This document shows, piece after piece, positions 7,180 to 16,300 of a DNA stretch of 64,000 bases (within the stretch, counting starts at the first letter, position 1; the number at the start of each line of letters is the position of its first letter). The stretch covers positions 34,513 to 98,512 of the forward strand of contig UQJV01000001.1 in the NCBI GenBank assembly GCA_900541475.1, written 5' to 3'. A model generated the notes under the pieces. It did not search any database and had not been told where the DNA came from. It worked only from the letters and a program-made list of their open reading frames with translations. The DNA comes from an uncultured Collinsella sp. Its GTDB lineage: Bacteria; Actinomycetota; Coriobacteriia; Coriobacteriales; Coriobacteriaceae. Made by a program: the position numbers and the translations under genes.

Positions 7180-10062
7180 ATGACGCTACTGTATTTCCTT
7201 ACCCTGTTTCCGCTGGTACCGGCGCTGGGTATGCTGTTCGCGCGCGGTGACCGCGCCCGCGATGCGGTGGGGCTCATAGGTTCCGGCATCATTATGGCGG
7301 TGACAGTTGTAGTCGCCGTCATGTTTTTTGGCACGGGCCCGCAGAGCTTTGAGGTTGCCCCCGGCACCTCGCATGTGCTCTCGATCATCAGCTCCGCCAT
7401 CGATGTCATCCTGTGCGCTGTCATCCTGTACAACGCGTATAAATATAGGAACGTGCTTACCACAGTGCTCGGCATAGTCCAGCTGGTGGGGTCGCTCGCC
7501 TTTGCGACCATGACGCTGCCCGCGGCCGAAGCCGTCACGGCGACGCCGCTCTACCTGGACTACATGAGCGTGATCATGGTCCTCGCCGTCGGCATCGTCG
7601 GCAGCCTAATCTGCGTGTATGCCCTGGGCTACATGAAGGACTTCCAGGCCCACGACGAGCACGAGGCCGCGCTGCGCGGGCAGACCGCGCCCGACCGTCG
7701 CCCGCAGTTCCTGGCGCTCATGTTCCTGTTCCTCTCGGCCATGTTCGTCATCGTGACGAGCGACAACCTTGAGTGGCTGTTCTGCGGCTGGGAGATCACC
7801 ACCGTGTGCTCGTTCCTCATGATTGGCTACACGCGCACGCCCGAGGCCATCAAGAACGCCTTCACCCAGATCATCCTCAACATGCTGGGCGGTATCGCGT
7901 TTTTGGCCGGACTCATGTACCTGCACGTTAACGGCATGCCGTTGACCATCTCGGGCATGATCGAGCTTTCCGGCGCCGGAACCGCGCAATCCGCGCTGCT
8001 GGTGATGCCGGTCATCCTGCTGTCGCTCGCCGCGCTCACCAAGGCCGCACAGATGCCGTTCCACACTTGGCTGCTCGGTGCCATGGTTGCCCCCACGCCC
8101 ACGAGCGCCCTGCTGCATTCGTCCACCATGGTCAAAGCCGGCGTGTTCCTAATGGTCAAGCTGAGCCCGCTCTATGCCATCTATCCCGTGACCGGCTTTA
8201 TGGTCACGAGTGTGGGTGCCATCACGTTTTTGCTCGCTGCCCTCATGGCCATCTCGCAGAGCAACGCCAAACGCGTGCTCGCGTACTCCACCATTTCCAA
8301 CTTGGGCCTCATCAGTGCCTGCTTGGGTGTCGGCGCGCCCGAGGCCGTGTGGGCCGCCATCTTCCTGATCCTGTTCCACACGGTGGCCAAATCGCTGCTG
8401 TTCCTGTGCGTGGGCACCGCCGAGCATCATATCGGCAGCCGCAATATCGAGGACATGGACGGTATGTTCAGCCGCATGCCGCACCTGACGCGTCTGATGA
8501 TGCTGGGCATCATGGGCATGTTTGTGGCGCCGTTTGGCATGCTCGTGTCCAAGTGGGGTGCCCTGGTGGCGTTTGCGCAGACCGGCAACGTGCTCATGAT
8601 CATGGTGCTTGCCTTTGGCTCGGCCGCGACGTTTTACTTCTGGGGCAAGTGGCTTGCCAAACTTTCGGGCGTCGACCCCACGGCTCAAAACGTTGAGGTT
8701 AATGTCCATAAGACCGAATGGATGGCGCTCAACACCATCGCCGCGCTGCTGATTCTGTGCTGCGTGGCGTTCCCGGTTATCTCGAGCGGTCTGGTGTCGC
8801 CTTACTTGGCCATGGTGTTTGGCCGCGTGCCGTACGTTATTGGCAAGGACGCCATGTATCTGATGGTGGTTATCGTGGCGTTTATCGCCGTGGTGCTGCT
8901 GACGTCGTTCCGCGTGAGCAATAAGCCGCACGTCAACGTGTACCTTTCGGGCGTTGGAACCGAGAACTACCGTCATTTCCGCGGCTCGATGGGACACGAG
9001 GTAAAGGCCGAAAAGCGCAATTGGTACTCGGAGGACGCCCTTGGCGAGAAGCGTATTGGCCCCGCGGGTAGCGTCGTGTGCTGCAGCATTATCTTGTTTG
9101 CGCTGCTGTGCTGCGCGTGGATTGGGCCCGAGCGGCTTGCCATGAGTGCGCCCTCGGTGCTGCGCGGCAAGTATTTCGAAGGCTCGGGCGTCGTGGGCAT
9201 TTTTATTGGTACCGTGGCGTTTGCCTTGCTGGCGCCGCTTGTGGGCGGTTTGATTGACGGCCTTGACCGCAAGCTGTCCGCTCGCATGCAGGGTCGCGTG
9301 GGGCCGCGTCTGCTGCAGCCCTTCTACGACGTTGCCAAGCTGCTGCGTAAAGCCCCTGCCAGCGTAAACACCATGGACGATACCTACATGGCGTGCGCGC
9401 TCATCTTTACCGCCGTGGGCGGCGGCATCTTTGTGTCGGGCTCCAACACGCTGCTGTGCGCCTTTATGGTGACGCTCGCCGCGATCTTTGTGGTGCTGGC
9501 GTCCGCCTCGACGCAAAGCCCGTTTGCCCAGGTCGGCGCCGATCGTGAGTTGCTGCAGGTTATGAGTTACGAGCCCGCCGTTCTGCTGATGAGCGTGGGC
9601 TTGTACCTTGCCACCGATAGCTTCGATTCCATCGCCGTGACGGGGCAGTCGGCCCCCATCATCGTGTACAGCGCGCCCATTTTCCTCGCGCTGCTCGCGG
9701 TGCTCACCATCAAGCTGCGCAAGTCGCCGTTTGACCTTTCGTACTCACATCACGCGCATCAGGAGATCGTCCAGGGCGTCGCCACCGAGATGAGCGGCGG
9801 CACGCTGGCCAAGATGACCCTTATGCACTGGTGCGAGACCGTGCTGTTTTTGATGTGGGTGGGCATGTTCTTTGTCTGGGACAACCCGGTGAGCTGGGTC
9901 GTAGCCCTGGTCGTGATGGCTGCGACGTACTTTGTCGAGGTGCTGATTGACAACACCTTCGCGCGCAGCACCTGGCGCAGCTGCTTTAAGCTCGGCTGGG
10001 GCGTGGCGCTGGTATTTGGCCTGCTCAACCTTATGCCCATCCTCGTTGACGTGTTTATTTAG
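7180..10062 (+). CDS. fused Ech hydrogenase membrane subunits, EchA (NuoL-like) + EchB (NuoH-like)
   Basis: One 960-residue membrane protein carries two complex-I-type modules. Residues 1 to about 640 are a NuoL/HyfB-like antiporter module with many membrane helices. It retains the expected ion-path residues: Glu205 in CGWEITT, the Lys/His helix TKAAQMPFHTW, and a Lys in HTVAKSLLF. From about residue 660 a NuoH/HycD/EchB module follows, with the diagnostic loops ARMQGRVGPRLLQPF (near 700) and ADRELLQVMSYEP. No stop or start separates the two parts and the frame is clean, so the fusion is real in this sequence. It would anchor the hydrophilic hydrogenase arm and pump H+ or Na+. RBS GGGGGAG precedes the ATG. 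It is the first gene of a tightly spaced operon (12 bp to the next gene). Confidence 0.9.
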   Translation: MTLLYFLTLFPLVPALGMLFARGDRARDAVGLIGSGIIMAVTVVVAVMFFGTGPQSFEVAPGTSHVLSIISSAIDVILCAVILYNAYKYRNVLTTVLGIVQLVGSLAFATMTLPAAEAVTATPLYLDYMSVIMVLAVGIVGSLICVYALGYMKDFQAHDEHEAALRGQTAPDRRPQFLALMFLFLSAMFVIVTSDNLEWLFCGWEITTVCSFLMIGYTRTPEAIKNAFTQIILNMLGGIAFLAGLMYLHVNGMPLTISGMIELSGAGTAQSALLVMPVILLSLAALTKAAQMPFHTWLLGAMVAPTPTSALLHSSTMVKAGVFLMVKLSPLYAIYPVTGFMVTSVGAITFLLAALMAISQSNAKRVLAYSTISNLGLISACLGVGAPEAVWAAIFLILFHTVAKSLLFLCVGTAEHHIGSRNIEDMDGMFSRMPHLTRLMMLGIMGMFVAPFGMLVSKWGALVAFAQTGNVLMIMVLAFGSAATFYFWGKWLAKLSGVDPTAQNVEVNVHKTEWMALNTIAALLILCCVAFPVISSGLVSPYLAMVFGRVPYVIGKDAMYLMVVIVAFIAVVLLTSFRVSNKPHVNVYLSGVGTENYRHFRGSMGHEVKAEKRNWYSEDALGEKRIGPAGSVVCCSIILFALLCCAWIGPERLAMSAPSVLRGKYFEGSGVVGIFIGTVAFALLAPLVGGLIDGLDRKLSARMQGRVGPRLLQPFYDVAKLLRKAPASVNTMDDTYMACALIFTAVGGGIFVSGSNTLLCAFMVTLAAIFVVLASASTQSPFAQVGADRELLQVMSYEPAVLLMSVGLYLATDSFDSIAVTGQSAPIIVYSAPIFLALLAVLTIKLRKSPFDLSYSHHAHQEIVQGVATEMSGGTLAKMTLMHWCETVLFLMWVGMFFVWDNPVSWVVALVVMAATYFVEVLIDNTFARSTWRSCFKLGWGVALVFGLLNLMPILVDVFI

Positions 10063-10074
10063 GAGGCGGCATCC

Positions 10075-10701
10075 ATGAATCATAAAATGTCGCGCTCGCC
10101 GTGGGTTATTCATTACGACGGCTCGAGCTGCAACGGATGCGATATCGAGGTGTTGGCCTCGCTCACGCCGCTGTTCGATGCGGAGCGCTTTGGCGTGGTC
10201 AACACCGGCAACCCCAAGCATGCGGATATCTTTTTGGTAACGGGGTCGGTCAACGCTCAGAACCTGCCCGTCGTGCGCCAGATCTACAACCAGATGCTCG
10301 AGCCCAAGTGCGTGGTGGCCTGCGGTATCTGCGCGTGTTCGGGCGGTGTGTTCCGCGATGCCTATAACGTGATCGGCGGCGTGGACCGCGCGATTCCCGT
10401 GGACGTGTACGCGCCCGGGTGCGCCATTCGCCCCGAGACGGTGATCGATGCCATCGTGGAGGCGTGCGGCATTCTGGACCAGAAGGAGGCCGTGATGCGC
10501 GCCGGCGGCGATCCGCTCACCGTGGGCGGCACCGCTACCTGGGACGGTGGCGTTGAGCTGGGCGAGGACGGGTTTGTGGCAGCGGGGGCCGGGGCTGATG
10601 GCGCCGGTGACGCGCCTGCCGGGAAGTCCGCTGCGCCCGTCGCTGACGACGCACCTGTTGAGACGCCCACCGCGCCCGCCGCTGCAAAGGAGGCCGAGTA
10701 A
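10075..10701 (+). CDS. echC: Ech hydrogenase small subunit (EchC / NuoB-like)
   Basis: Residues 1-150 match the NuoB/HycG/EchC small subunit that carries the proximal [4Fe-4S] cluster. Cys19 and Cys22 lie in SCNGCDIE, a second Cys group (CGICACSGG) at residues 83-88, and Cys116 in PGCAIRPE. It would pass electrons between the Ni-Fe subunit and the EchF ferredoxin. Residues 155-208 are an Ala/Pro/Asp/Glu-rich tail that typical EchC proteins (about 150 residues) lack. AGGAGG precedes the ATG closely. Its stop overlaps the next start by one base (TAATG), which indicates translational coupling with the NuoC-like subunit. Confidence 0.9.
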   Translation: MNHKMSRSPWVIHYDGSSCNGCDIEVLASLTPLFDAERFGVVNTGNPKHADIFLVTGSVNAQNLPVVRQIYNQMLEPKCVVACGICACSGGVFRDAYNVIGGVDRAIPVDVYAPGCAIRPETVIDAIVEACGILDQKEAVMRAGGDPLTVGGTATWDGGVELGEDGFVAAGAGADGAGDAPAGKSAAPVADDAPVETPTAPAAAKEAE

Positions 10702-11411
10702 TGCAAAAGGCTATCTATGCCACCGTCGGGATTGACGAGCTCCTGTCACATGTGCAGGCGCTCAAGGGTGCCGGCGCGCGCTTTGTGCAAATGCACGCCG
10801 AGCGCAACGTCGACGACGGCTCGTATCGCCTGGTCTACACGTTTATCAACGTTCGTGCTGCTCAGGAGCATATCGCGCAGGACGGCAGCTATGCGATTGA
10901 GAACCTGGTGGTCGAGGGAATTGATCAGTACCAGGAGATTCCGTCCATCAGCTCGTACTATCCGGCGGTATTCCCGTTTGAAAATGAGGTCCACGACCTA
11001 TTTGGTCTTGCCATCACCGACATGCAGATCGACTTTAAGGGCTTTTTCTACCAGGTCTCGACTGCCGAGCCTATGAGCGTTATCACGCCCGAGGTGAAGG
11101 CCGCGCGCGAGAAGGCCATGAAGGTGCGTGCCGCCGCCGAGGCCAAGGCGCGCAAGGCCGCAGCCGAGAAGGTTGCCGCGGCCGCTGCGGGGGAGGGCGT
11201 TGCGGGCGCTGGCGATGCTGCGGACGCTGCCGCTCAGCCCGATGCGGCTGCCGGCTCCGATGCTCAGCACAATGAAGCTGCTGCCAAGGCGGCGCTTAAA
11301 GCCGCCGAGATGGAGGCAAAGCTCGCCGCCATGGATCCTGAGAAAGCGGCCAAGGTCCGCGCGGCGCTTGCCGCCAAGGCCGCCCGCGACAAGCAGAAAA
11401 AGGAGGCGTAA
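10701..11411 (+). CDS. echD: Ech hydrogenase subunit EchD (NuoC / 30-kDa-like)
   Basis: The first 125 residues are a short NuoC-type domain ending in the signature FENEVHDLFGL followed by MQIDFKGFFY. From residue 130 to 236 comes a charged, Ala/Lys/Glu-rich extension that should form long helices or a coiled coil and is absent from classical EchD. The upstream subunit also has an Ala-rich tail, so the two tails may interact; that is an inference. The start overlaps the previous stop (TAATG) and the next gene begins 5 bp after this stop. As a structural subunit it would brace the large and small subunits of the soluble arm. Confidence 0.85.
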   Translation: MQKAIYATVGIDELLSHVQALKGAGARFVQMHAERNVDDGSYRLVYTFINVRAAQEHIAQDGSYAIENLVVEGIDQYQEIPSISSYYPAVFPFENEVHDLFGLAITDMQIDFKGFFYQVSTAEPMSVITPEVKAAREKAMKVRAAAEAKARKAAAEKVAAAAAGEGVAGAGDAADAAAQPDAAAGSDAQHNEAAAKAALKAAEMEAKLAAMDPEKAAKVRAALAAKAARDKQKKEA

Positions 11412-11416
11412 GGTCC

Positions 11417-12505
11417 ATGGCGCATCGCTCCGTTATTCCGTTTGGCCCGCAGCACCCGGTGCTGCCCGAGCCGCTTCATCTGGACCTGGTGATCGAGGAC
11501 GACCGTGTCATCGAGGCAATTCCGCAGATCGGCTTTGTGCACCGCGGACTCGAGAAGCTCACCGAAAAGCGTGATATGCATCAGTTTGGCTACATCGCCG
11601 AGCGCATCTGCGGTATCTGCGCCGTGGGCCATAGCTACGGCTATGCCAGCGCCTGCGAGCGCATGTTCGGCATCGAGGTGCCCGGTCGCGTGCAGTATAT
11701 CCGCACCATTTTGCACGAGCTTTCGCGCATTCACTCGCACCTGCTGTGGTTGGGCCTGCTCGCCGATGCCTTTGGCTTCGAGGCGCTGTTCTATCGGTCG
11801 TGGACGCTGCGAGAGCAGATTCTCAATATCTTTGAGAGTACGTGCGGCGGTCGCGTGATTTTGTCAATCAACGAGATCGGCGGTCTTAAGCACGACATTG
11901 AGGACTCCGAGCTAGCGGGCATTGTCCAGACGCTCGACGCCATGCGTCCCGACTACGAGGCCCTGGTGCATACGTTTTTGGACGACAATAGCTGCGGCGA
12001 GCGCCTGCACGGCGTGGGCGTGATCAGCAAGAAGGACGCGCTGGAGCTTTCGATGGTCGGCCCGTTCGGCCGCGCCTCGGGCGTGGATTACGACGTGCGC
12101 ATGTTTGGCGACGGTGCCTATGCGGACCTGGCCGCGTTTGAGCCCATCGTTGCTACCGATGGCGATTGCTACGCCCGCTGCCAGGTGCGTTGCGCCGAGG
12201 TCACGCAGGCCATGGACATCATCAAGGAGCTTGTGGGCAAGATTCCGCACGACGGTATCGGCGGGCGCACCAAGCTCACGCCGGCCGACGGCGCGCGCGG
12301 CGAGGTTGTGATTGAGCAGCCGCGCGGCGAGGCGTACTACTATGTGCGCGGCAACGGCACCAAGAACCTGGACCGTTTTCGCGTGCGCACGCCGACGTCG
12401 CAGAACCTGGCGGGTCTGACACATGCGCTGCAGGGTGTGCTCCTTGCCAACGTGCCCATGATTATCCTGACCATCGACCCCTGCATTAGCTGCACGGAAA
12501 GGTAG
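11417..12505 (+). CDS. echE: Ech-type [NiFe] hydrogenase large subunit (EchE)
   Basis: The 362-residue protein has both nickel-binding motifs intact: RICGICAVGH (Cys65, Cys68) near the N terminus and DPCISCTER (Cys356, Cys359) at the very C terminus. All four Cys are present, so it is a genuine hydrogenase and not a complex-I NuoD, which lacks them. The chain ends three residues after the last Cys, so there is no C-terminal peptide for a maturation protease to remove. This has been described for some group 4 enzymes such as CooH and EchE. It would interconvert H+ and H2 using ferredoxin electrons. No hyp/hydrogenase maturation genes lie in this window. Confidence 0.93.
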   Translation: MAHRSVIPFGPQHPVLPEPLHLDLVIEDDRVIEAIPQIGFVHRGLEKLTEKRDMHQFGYIAERICGICAVGHSYGYASACERMFGIEVPGRVQYIRTILHELSRIHSHLLWLGLLADAFGFEALFYRSWTLREQILNIFESTCGGRVILSINEIGGLKHDIEDSELAGIVQTLDAMRPDYEALVHTFLDDNSCGERLHGVGVISKKDALELSMVGPFGRASGVDYDVRMFGDGAYADLAAFEPIVATDGDCYARCQVRCAEVTQAMDIIKELVGKIPHDGIGGRTKLTPADGARGEVVIEQPRGEAYYYVRGNGTKNLDRFRVRTPTSQNLAGLTHALQGVLLANVPMIILTIDPCISCTER

Positions 12506-12512
12506 GCGCGGC

Positions 12513-12854
12513 ATGAGTTTGCTGACATTTGCCAAGACGGCCTTGGGCTCTATGGTCAAGCCGCCGGTCACGGTGTGCTATCCGCAGGAGGAGCTGACGG
12601 CGCCCGAGCGCCTGCGCGGGCATATCGTCAATGACATGGACGTGTGCATTTGCTGCGGCATGTGCGCGCGTCGTTGCCCGGCGGGCGCGCTTGCGGTCGA
12701 TCGCAAAGGCGGCACCTGGTCGATTGACCCGTATGCCTGCGTGGTGTGCGGCGAGTGCATCGAAAGCTGCCCCAAGCACTGCCTGACTATGGATACCGCC
12801 CGCACCCCAGTTGCGGTCGATAAGACTCCCACGGTAGAAACCAAGCCGGAGTAA
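12513..12854 (+). CDS. echF: Ech hydrogenase ferredoxin-like subunit (EchF / NuoI-like)
   Basis: This 113-residue protein has two [4Fe-4S] motifs, CxxCxxCxxxCP at Cys45-48-51-55 (CICCGMCARRCP) and CVVCGECIESCP at about 75-86. It would carry electrons from soluble ferredoxin to the EchC proximal cluster. It starts 7 bp after echE and closes the operon, being followed by a strong GC hairpin. The order fused AB-C-D-E-F matches the Ech gene order, with no NuoEFG-type NADH module. Confidence 0.92.
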   Translation: MSLLTFAKTALGSMVKPPVTVCYPQEELTAPERLRGHIVNDMDVCICCGMCARRCPAGALAVDRKGGTWSIDPYACVVCGECIESCPKHCLTMDTARTPVAVDKTPTVETKPE

Positions 12855-12875
12855 CGCTGGAATTGAGCTGGAATA

Positions 12876-12909
12876 GGGGCCGGCGGGGCAAAAATGCCCC
12901 ACCGGCCCC
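12876..12909 (+). terminator. GC-rich hairpin ending the ech operon
   Basis: GGGGCCGG-C-GGGGCA, loop AAAA, then TGCCCC-A-CCGGCCCC. The stem is very stable but has no T run. It is probably the transcript end or 3' protection. Confidence 0.6.
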
Positions 12910-12940
12910 GCGCTTAAACGCGCGGTTGGGCCGCCACGAA

Positions 12941-13093
12941 CAAAACTATGCCGGTTTACGGGGCTGGATAGCGAACCTCCGACCATACAGAAAATCGCAA
13001 AAACAAAACCGCAGGTAGAACGCCTGCGGTTTTTCATTAAACGCGGTTATGGTCAGGGGTATCGGGTCAAACGTAGTAGATGGGCCAGTTTTG
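12941..13093. repeat. 154-bp palindromic element, copy A (upstream of adhesin)
   Basis: The element begins CAAAACTATGCCGGTTTAC and ends GTAGTAGATGGGCCAGTTTTG, with an inner perfect hairpin AAAACCGCAGG/CCTGCGGTTTT (13005-13033). Its left outer arm matches copy D and its right arm matches copy B, so it looks recombinant. The inner hairpin with T-rich flank can act as a bidirectional terminator. Confidence 0.8.
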
Positions 13094-13111
13094 AGGCGAG
13101 CACCACCAATT

Positions 13112-13146
13112 GATCCCCCGGGGACGGAAGAAAGCGGATCATTTTT
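13112..13146. repeat. GGGGACGG hairpin, copy 1
   Basis: GATCC and GGATC flank a GGGGACGGAAGAAAGC core, followed by ATTTTT. It also occurs at 19863 and 20098, each time just after a 154-bp palindrome copy. The rest of 13147-13322 holds the adhesin leader, with RBS AGAAGGGAG before the ATG and no other clear feature. Confidence 0.7.
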
Positions 13147-13322
13147 GCCTGATGGTTCCGAGTCGCACCCGTTTTCCTGCGAAAATGCCGTGTCTCAACT
13201 TTGGTGAGACATTTGTCTCACGCCCAAAACGGAATCTGGAGCATGTGTCACCTGCCCAAATTGTGTCTCATTTCGTAACTTTAGGCTGTTGCAAGGTCTG
13301 AGACCGCGAGAAGGGAGACGCG

Positions 13323-16300
13323 ATGAGTAAGTACACGAGGGGTCTCTTGGCGGTGATACTTGCCGTAGTGCTTGTGTTGCCGGCTGCAGCATTTGCCATG
13401 CTGCCCGAGGCCAACGCCAGGTCCAGCACCGGAATGGACGGACCGACAATGACCGGAAAGGTCGTCGACCCCGACACCAGCAACTACTGGAAGTTCTGGG
13501 CCGGCGGCTATAACGGAAAGGAAGTAACAACTCAAAACGTCGGCCGAATCTGGACCGACAAGACGGTCAAGGCAGTCGAGAGCGGGGATTCGGATTTCCT
13601 GACCACGCTGTCTGCCATCTCTTCGACATCCGATACGACGATTTCCGGCAAGCCGCTCGACATCGTGATGGTGCTGGATGCTTCTGGCTCGATGGACGAC
13701 CCTATGGGCACGGGCGACAACACAAAGCGCATCGATGCGCTAAAGACGGCCGCCAATACCTTTATTGACGCCATCGCCGCGCAAAACCAAAGCTTTACAG
13801 ATGCGTCCAAGCAGCATCGGGTTGCCATCGTAAAGTTTGCGGGCAAGAAGAAGACTGATAAGGTCGGCAACGACACTTATCGTGATGGACGGTACACCTA
13901 CAACTACTCGCAGACCATGAAGAACCTGACGTCCTGCAAGGGCAAGGATGCGGATAGCCTCAAGGACACGGTTGGCAACATCAATCCTGCCGGTTCCACG
14001 CAAGCCGACTATGGTCTGGAGCTGGCCGAGAACATTACTATTAATTCTGGTCGTGCAGATGCCAAGAAGATTGTTGTGTTCTTTACCGATGGCTCACCTA
14101 CGAGTTCAAGTGGATTCCAGGCAAGTGTTGCCGATAGCGCCATCGCTAGCGCCAAGAGCCTCAAAGCTAATGGTGCCGACATTTATACTATTGGCATCTT
14201 TAACGGAGCAAATCCCAGCGCCGACCCCACAGCTGAAGGCACGAGCAAAGTGAACAAGTTCATGCATGCTGTGTCGAGCAACTATCCTGGTGCCACGTCA
14301 AGCATCTCTTTCTGGGGCGAGTGGGTCATCGACTATGGCACGCGTGCGGAAAACTCCGACTACTACAAGTCGGCAACCAGCGCCTCTGAGCTCGAGAAAA
14401 TCTTCGAAGAGATCTCGGGAAGCATTATCCAAACTGGTTACCCGACAGAAGTTCACAGCGGTTATGGCGAGCATAAGTCCGGCTACATCACGTTTACCGA
14501 TGAGCTGGGCGACTTTATGCAGGTCGACAACTTTACGTCCGTCGTGTATGGTGGCGAGACGTTTGAAAAACCGTCAAAGAAGCCCGAGGGTAACGTCGAC
14601 ACCTACACATTTTCTGGTGCCGCTGCGAACCTGGTCATCACCGTTCAGCATGCCGAAGAGGGCAAGCCTCAGACCGGCGATATCGTAACGGCTAAGATTC
14701 CTGCGTCGCTGATTCCGCTGCGCCACTTTAAGATCACCGACGGCGTTCTTACGGTCGACAATACTGAGCCCATCCAGGTGAACTACACCTCGAGCGTTAA
14801 GAAAGAAGCGCTCGATAACCTCTTTACGCCCAAGAACGTAAAGGGGCTCGAGGACTACATCAAGAGCAATACGACCACCGCGGAGAACGGTTCCAAGACC
14901 GTTAACTTCTACGCGAACAAGTGGAACGCTGGCGCGCTGGGCGATACGATCGCGAACTTTGAGCCTGCCGACACCAACCGCTATTACTATTTCCAGAAGC
15001 AGACCCCCATTTACACGGATAAGAACTGCACGACGCCTGCAACGGGTTCGCTGCCTGTCGGCAGCAAGTATTACTACAAGGATGAGTTTGAGGCGCTGGG
15101 CGCAGACGGAAAGGCCGAATCCCGTACTGCTGTTATTGAGTTTGCCGGTGAAGACGCTGCGAACTTTGAGGGCGCCGTCGTGCGCGACGCGAGTGGAAAC
15201 CTGTCGTTTAGCAAGGGAACCGCACGTCTGGCCTTTATTGATGAGCTCCACACCACCAAGGAGAGCGTGGGCGGTAACCTCACCGGCACCGCGGCCGACG
15301 TGCTCAATCCCAAGTGGAACAACACGTCTGCCAAGTCGAACGCCACGGAGGTTGACGTTCACTTGGGCAACAACGGCAAGATCAGCTATAAGTACGACAT
15401 GACGCCGACAACGGTGGATACCAAGGCCAGCTTTGGCCTAACCAAGGTGCTCGAGGGCCGCGAGTGGACGGATGAGGACACGTTTGAGTTTGGGCTGACG
15501 TCCGAGGATAACGCCCCGATGCCCGCGTCCGCGATCGCGACTGCGACCGAGGGCAACACGGCTATCGATTTCGGTGAGATCACCTACGCCGAGCCCGGCA
15601 CGTATGTCTACAAAGTCAGCGAAAAGAACGCCGGGACCACGGTTGACGGCATCGCCTACAGCAAGAACGTCGCGGAGATTACCGTGACGGTGACGCCCAA
15701 CAAGAAGGGCGAGCTGAGCGCTGATGTGAATGTAGCCTGGAGCGAAGCCGGCGTGACCGAGTTCAGGAACACCTACACTACGAATCCTGTTGAGTCCAGC
15801 GTTACCGACAAGATTGACGTAACCAAGTCCCTGACCGGGCGCGACCTTACGGCCGGCGAGTTCAGCTTTGAGTTGCGCGAGGTTAAGGGCGAGGACTCCG
15901 AGCTTATTGAGACCGTTGCGAACGCCGCCGACGGCAAGGTGACGTTCAGCCCCATCAGGTACACCGAGATCGGCCAGCACACCTACACGCTGCACGAGGT
16001 TAAGGGCAACGCCGGTGGCATCACCTACGACGATACGGTCCACACCATCGTGACGACTATCAGCGATAACGGCAAGGGCCAGCTGGTGGCTACGCACGAG
16101 ATAAAGGGCGCCGAGGGCGCCAAGAGCATCGAGTTCAAGAACGCATACAATCTGACCCCTAAGAGCTCCAGCGTCACTGACCAGGTCAAGGCGACTAAGG
16201 TCCTGACTGGACGCGAGCTTACTGCCGGCGAGTTCTCCTTCGAGCTCGTCGAGGGCGAGGACGCCAAGGTCGTCGCCACCGGTACTAACAATGCCGAAGG

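Noticed and set aside
8149..9516. 455-codon antisense frame inside the hydrogenase fusion
   Set aside because: His/Arg/Gln-rich shadow of a hydrophobic gene.
7180..12854. Operon as respiratory complex I (Nuo)
   Set aside because: The large subunit keeps all four nickel-binding Cys, and there are no NuoE/F/G, J, K, M or N genes, so a group 4 hydrogenase fits better.
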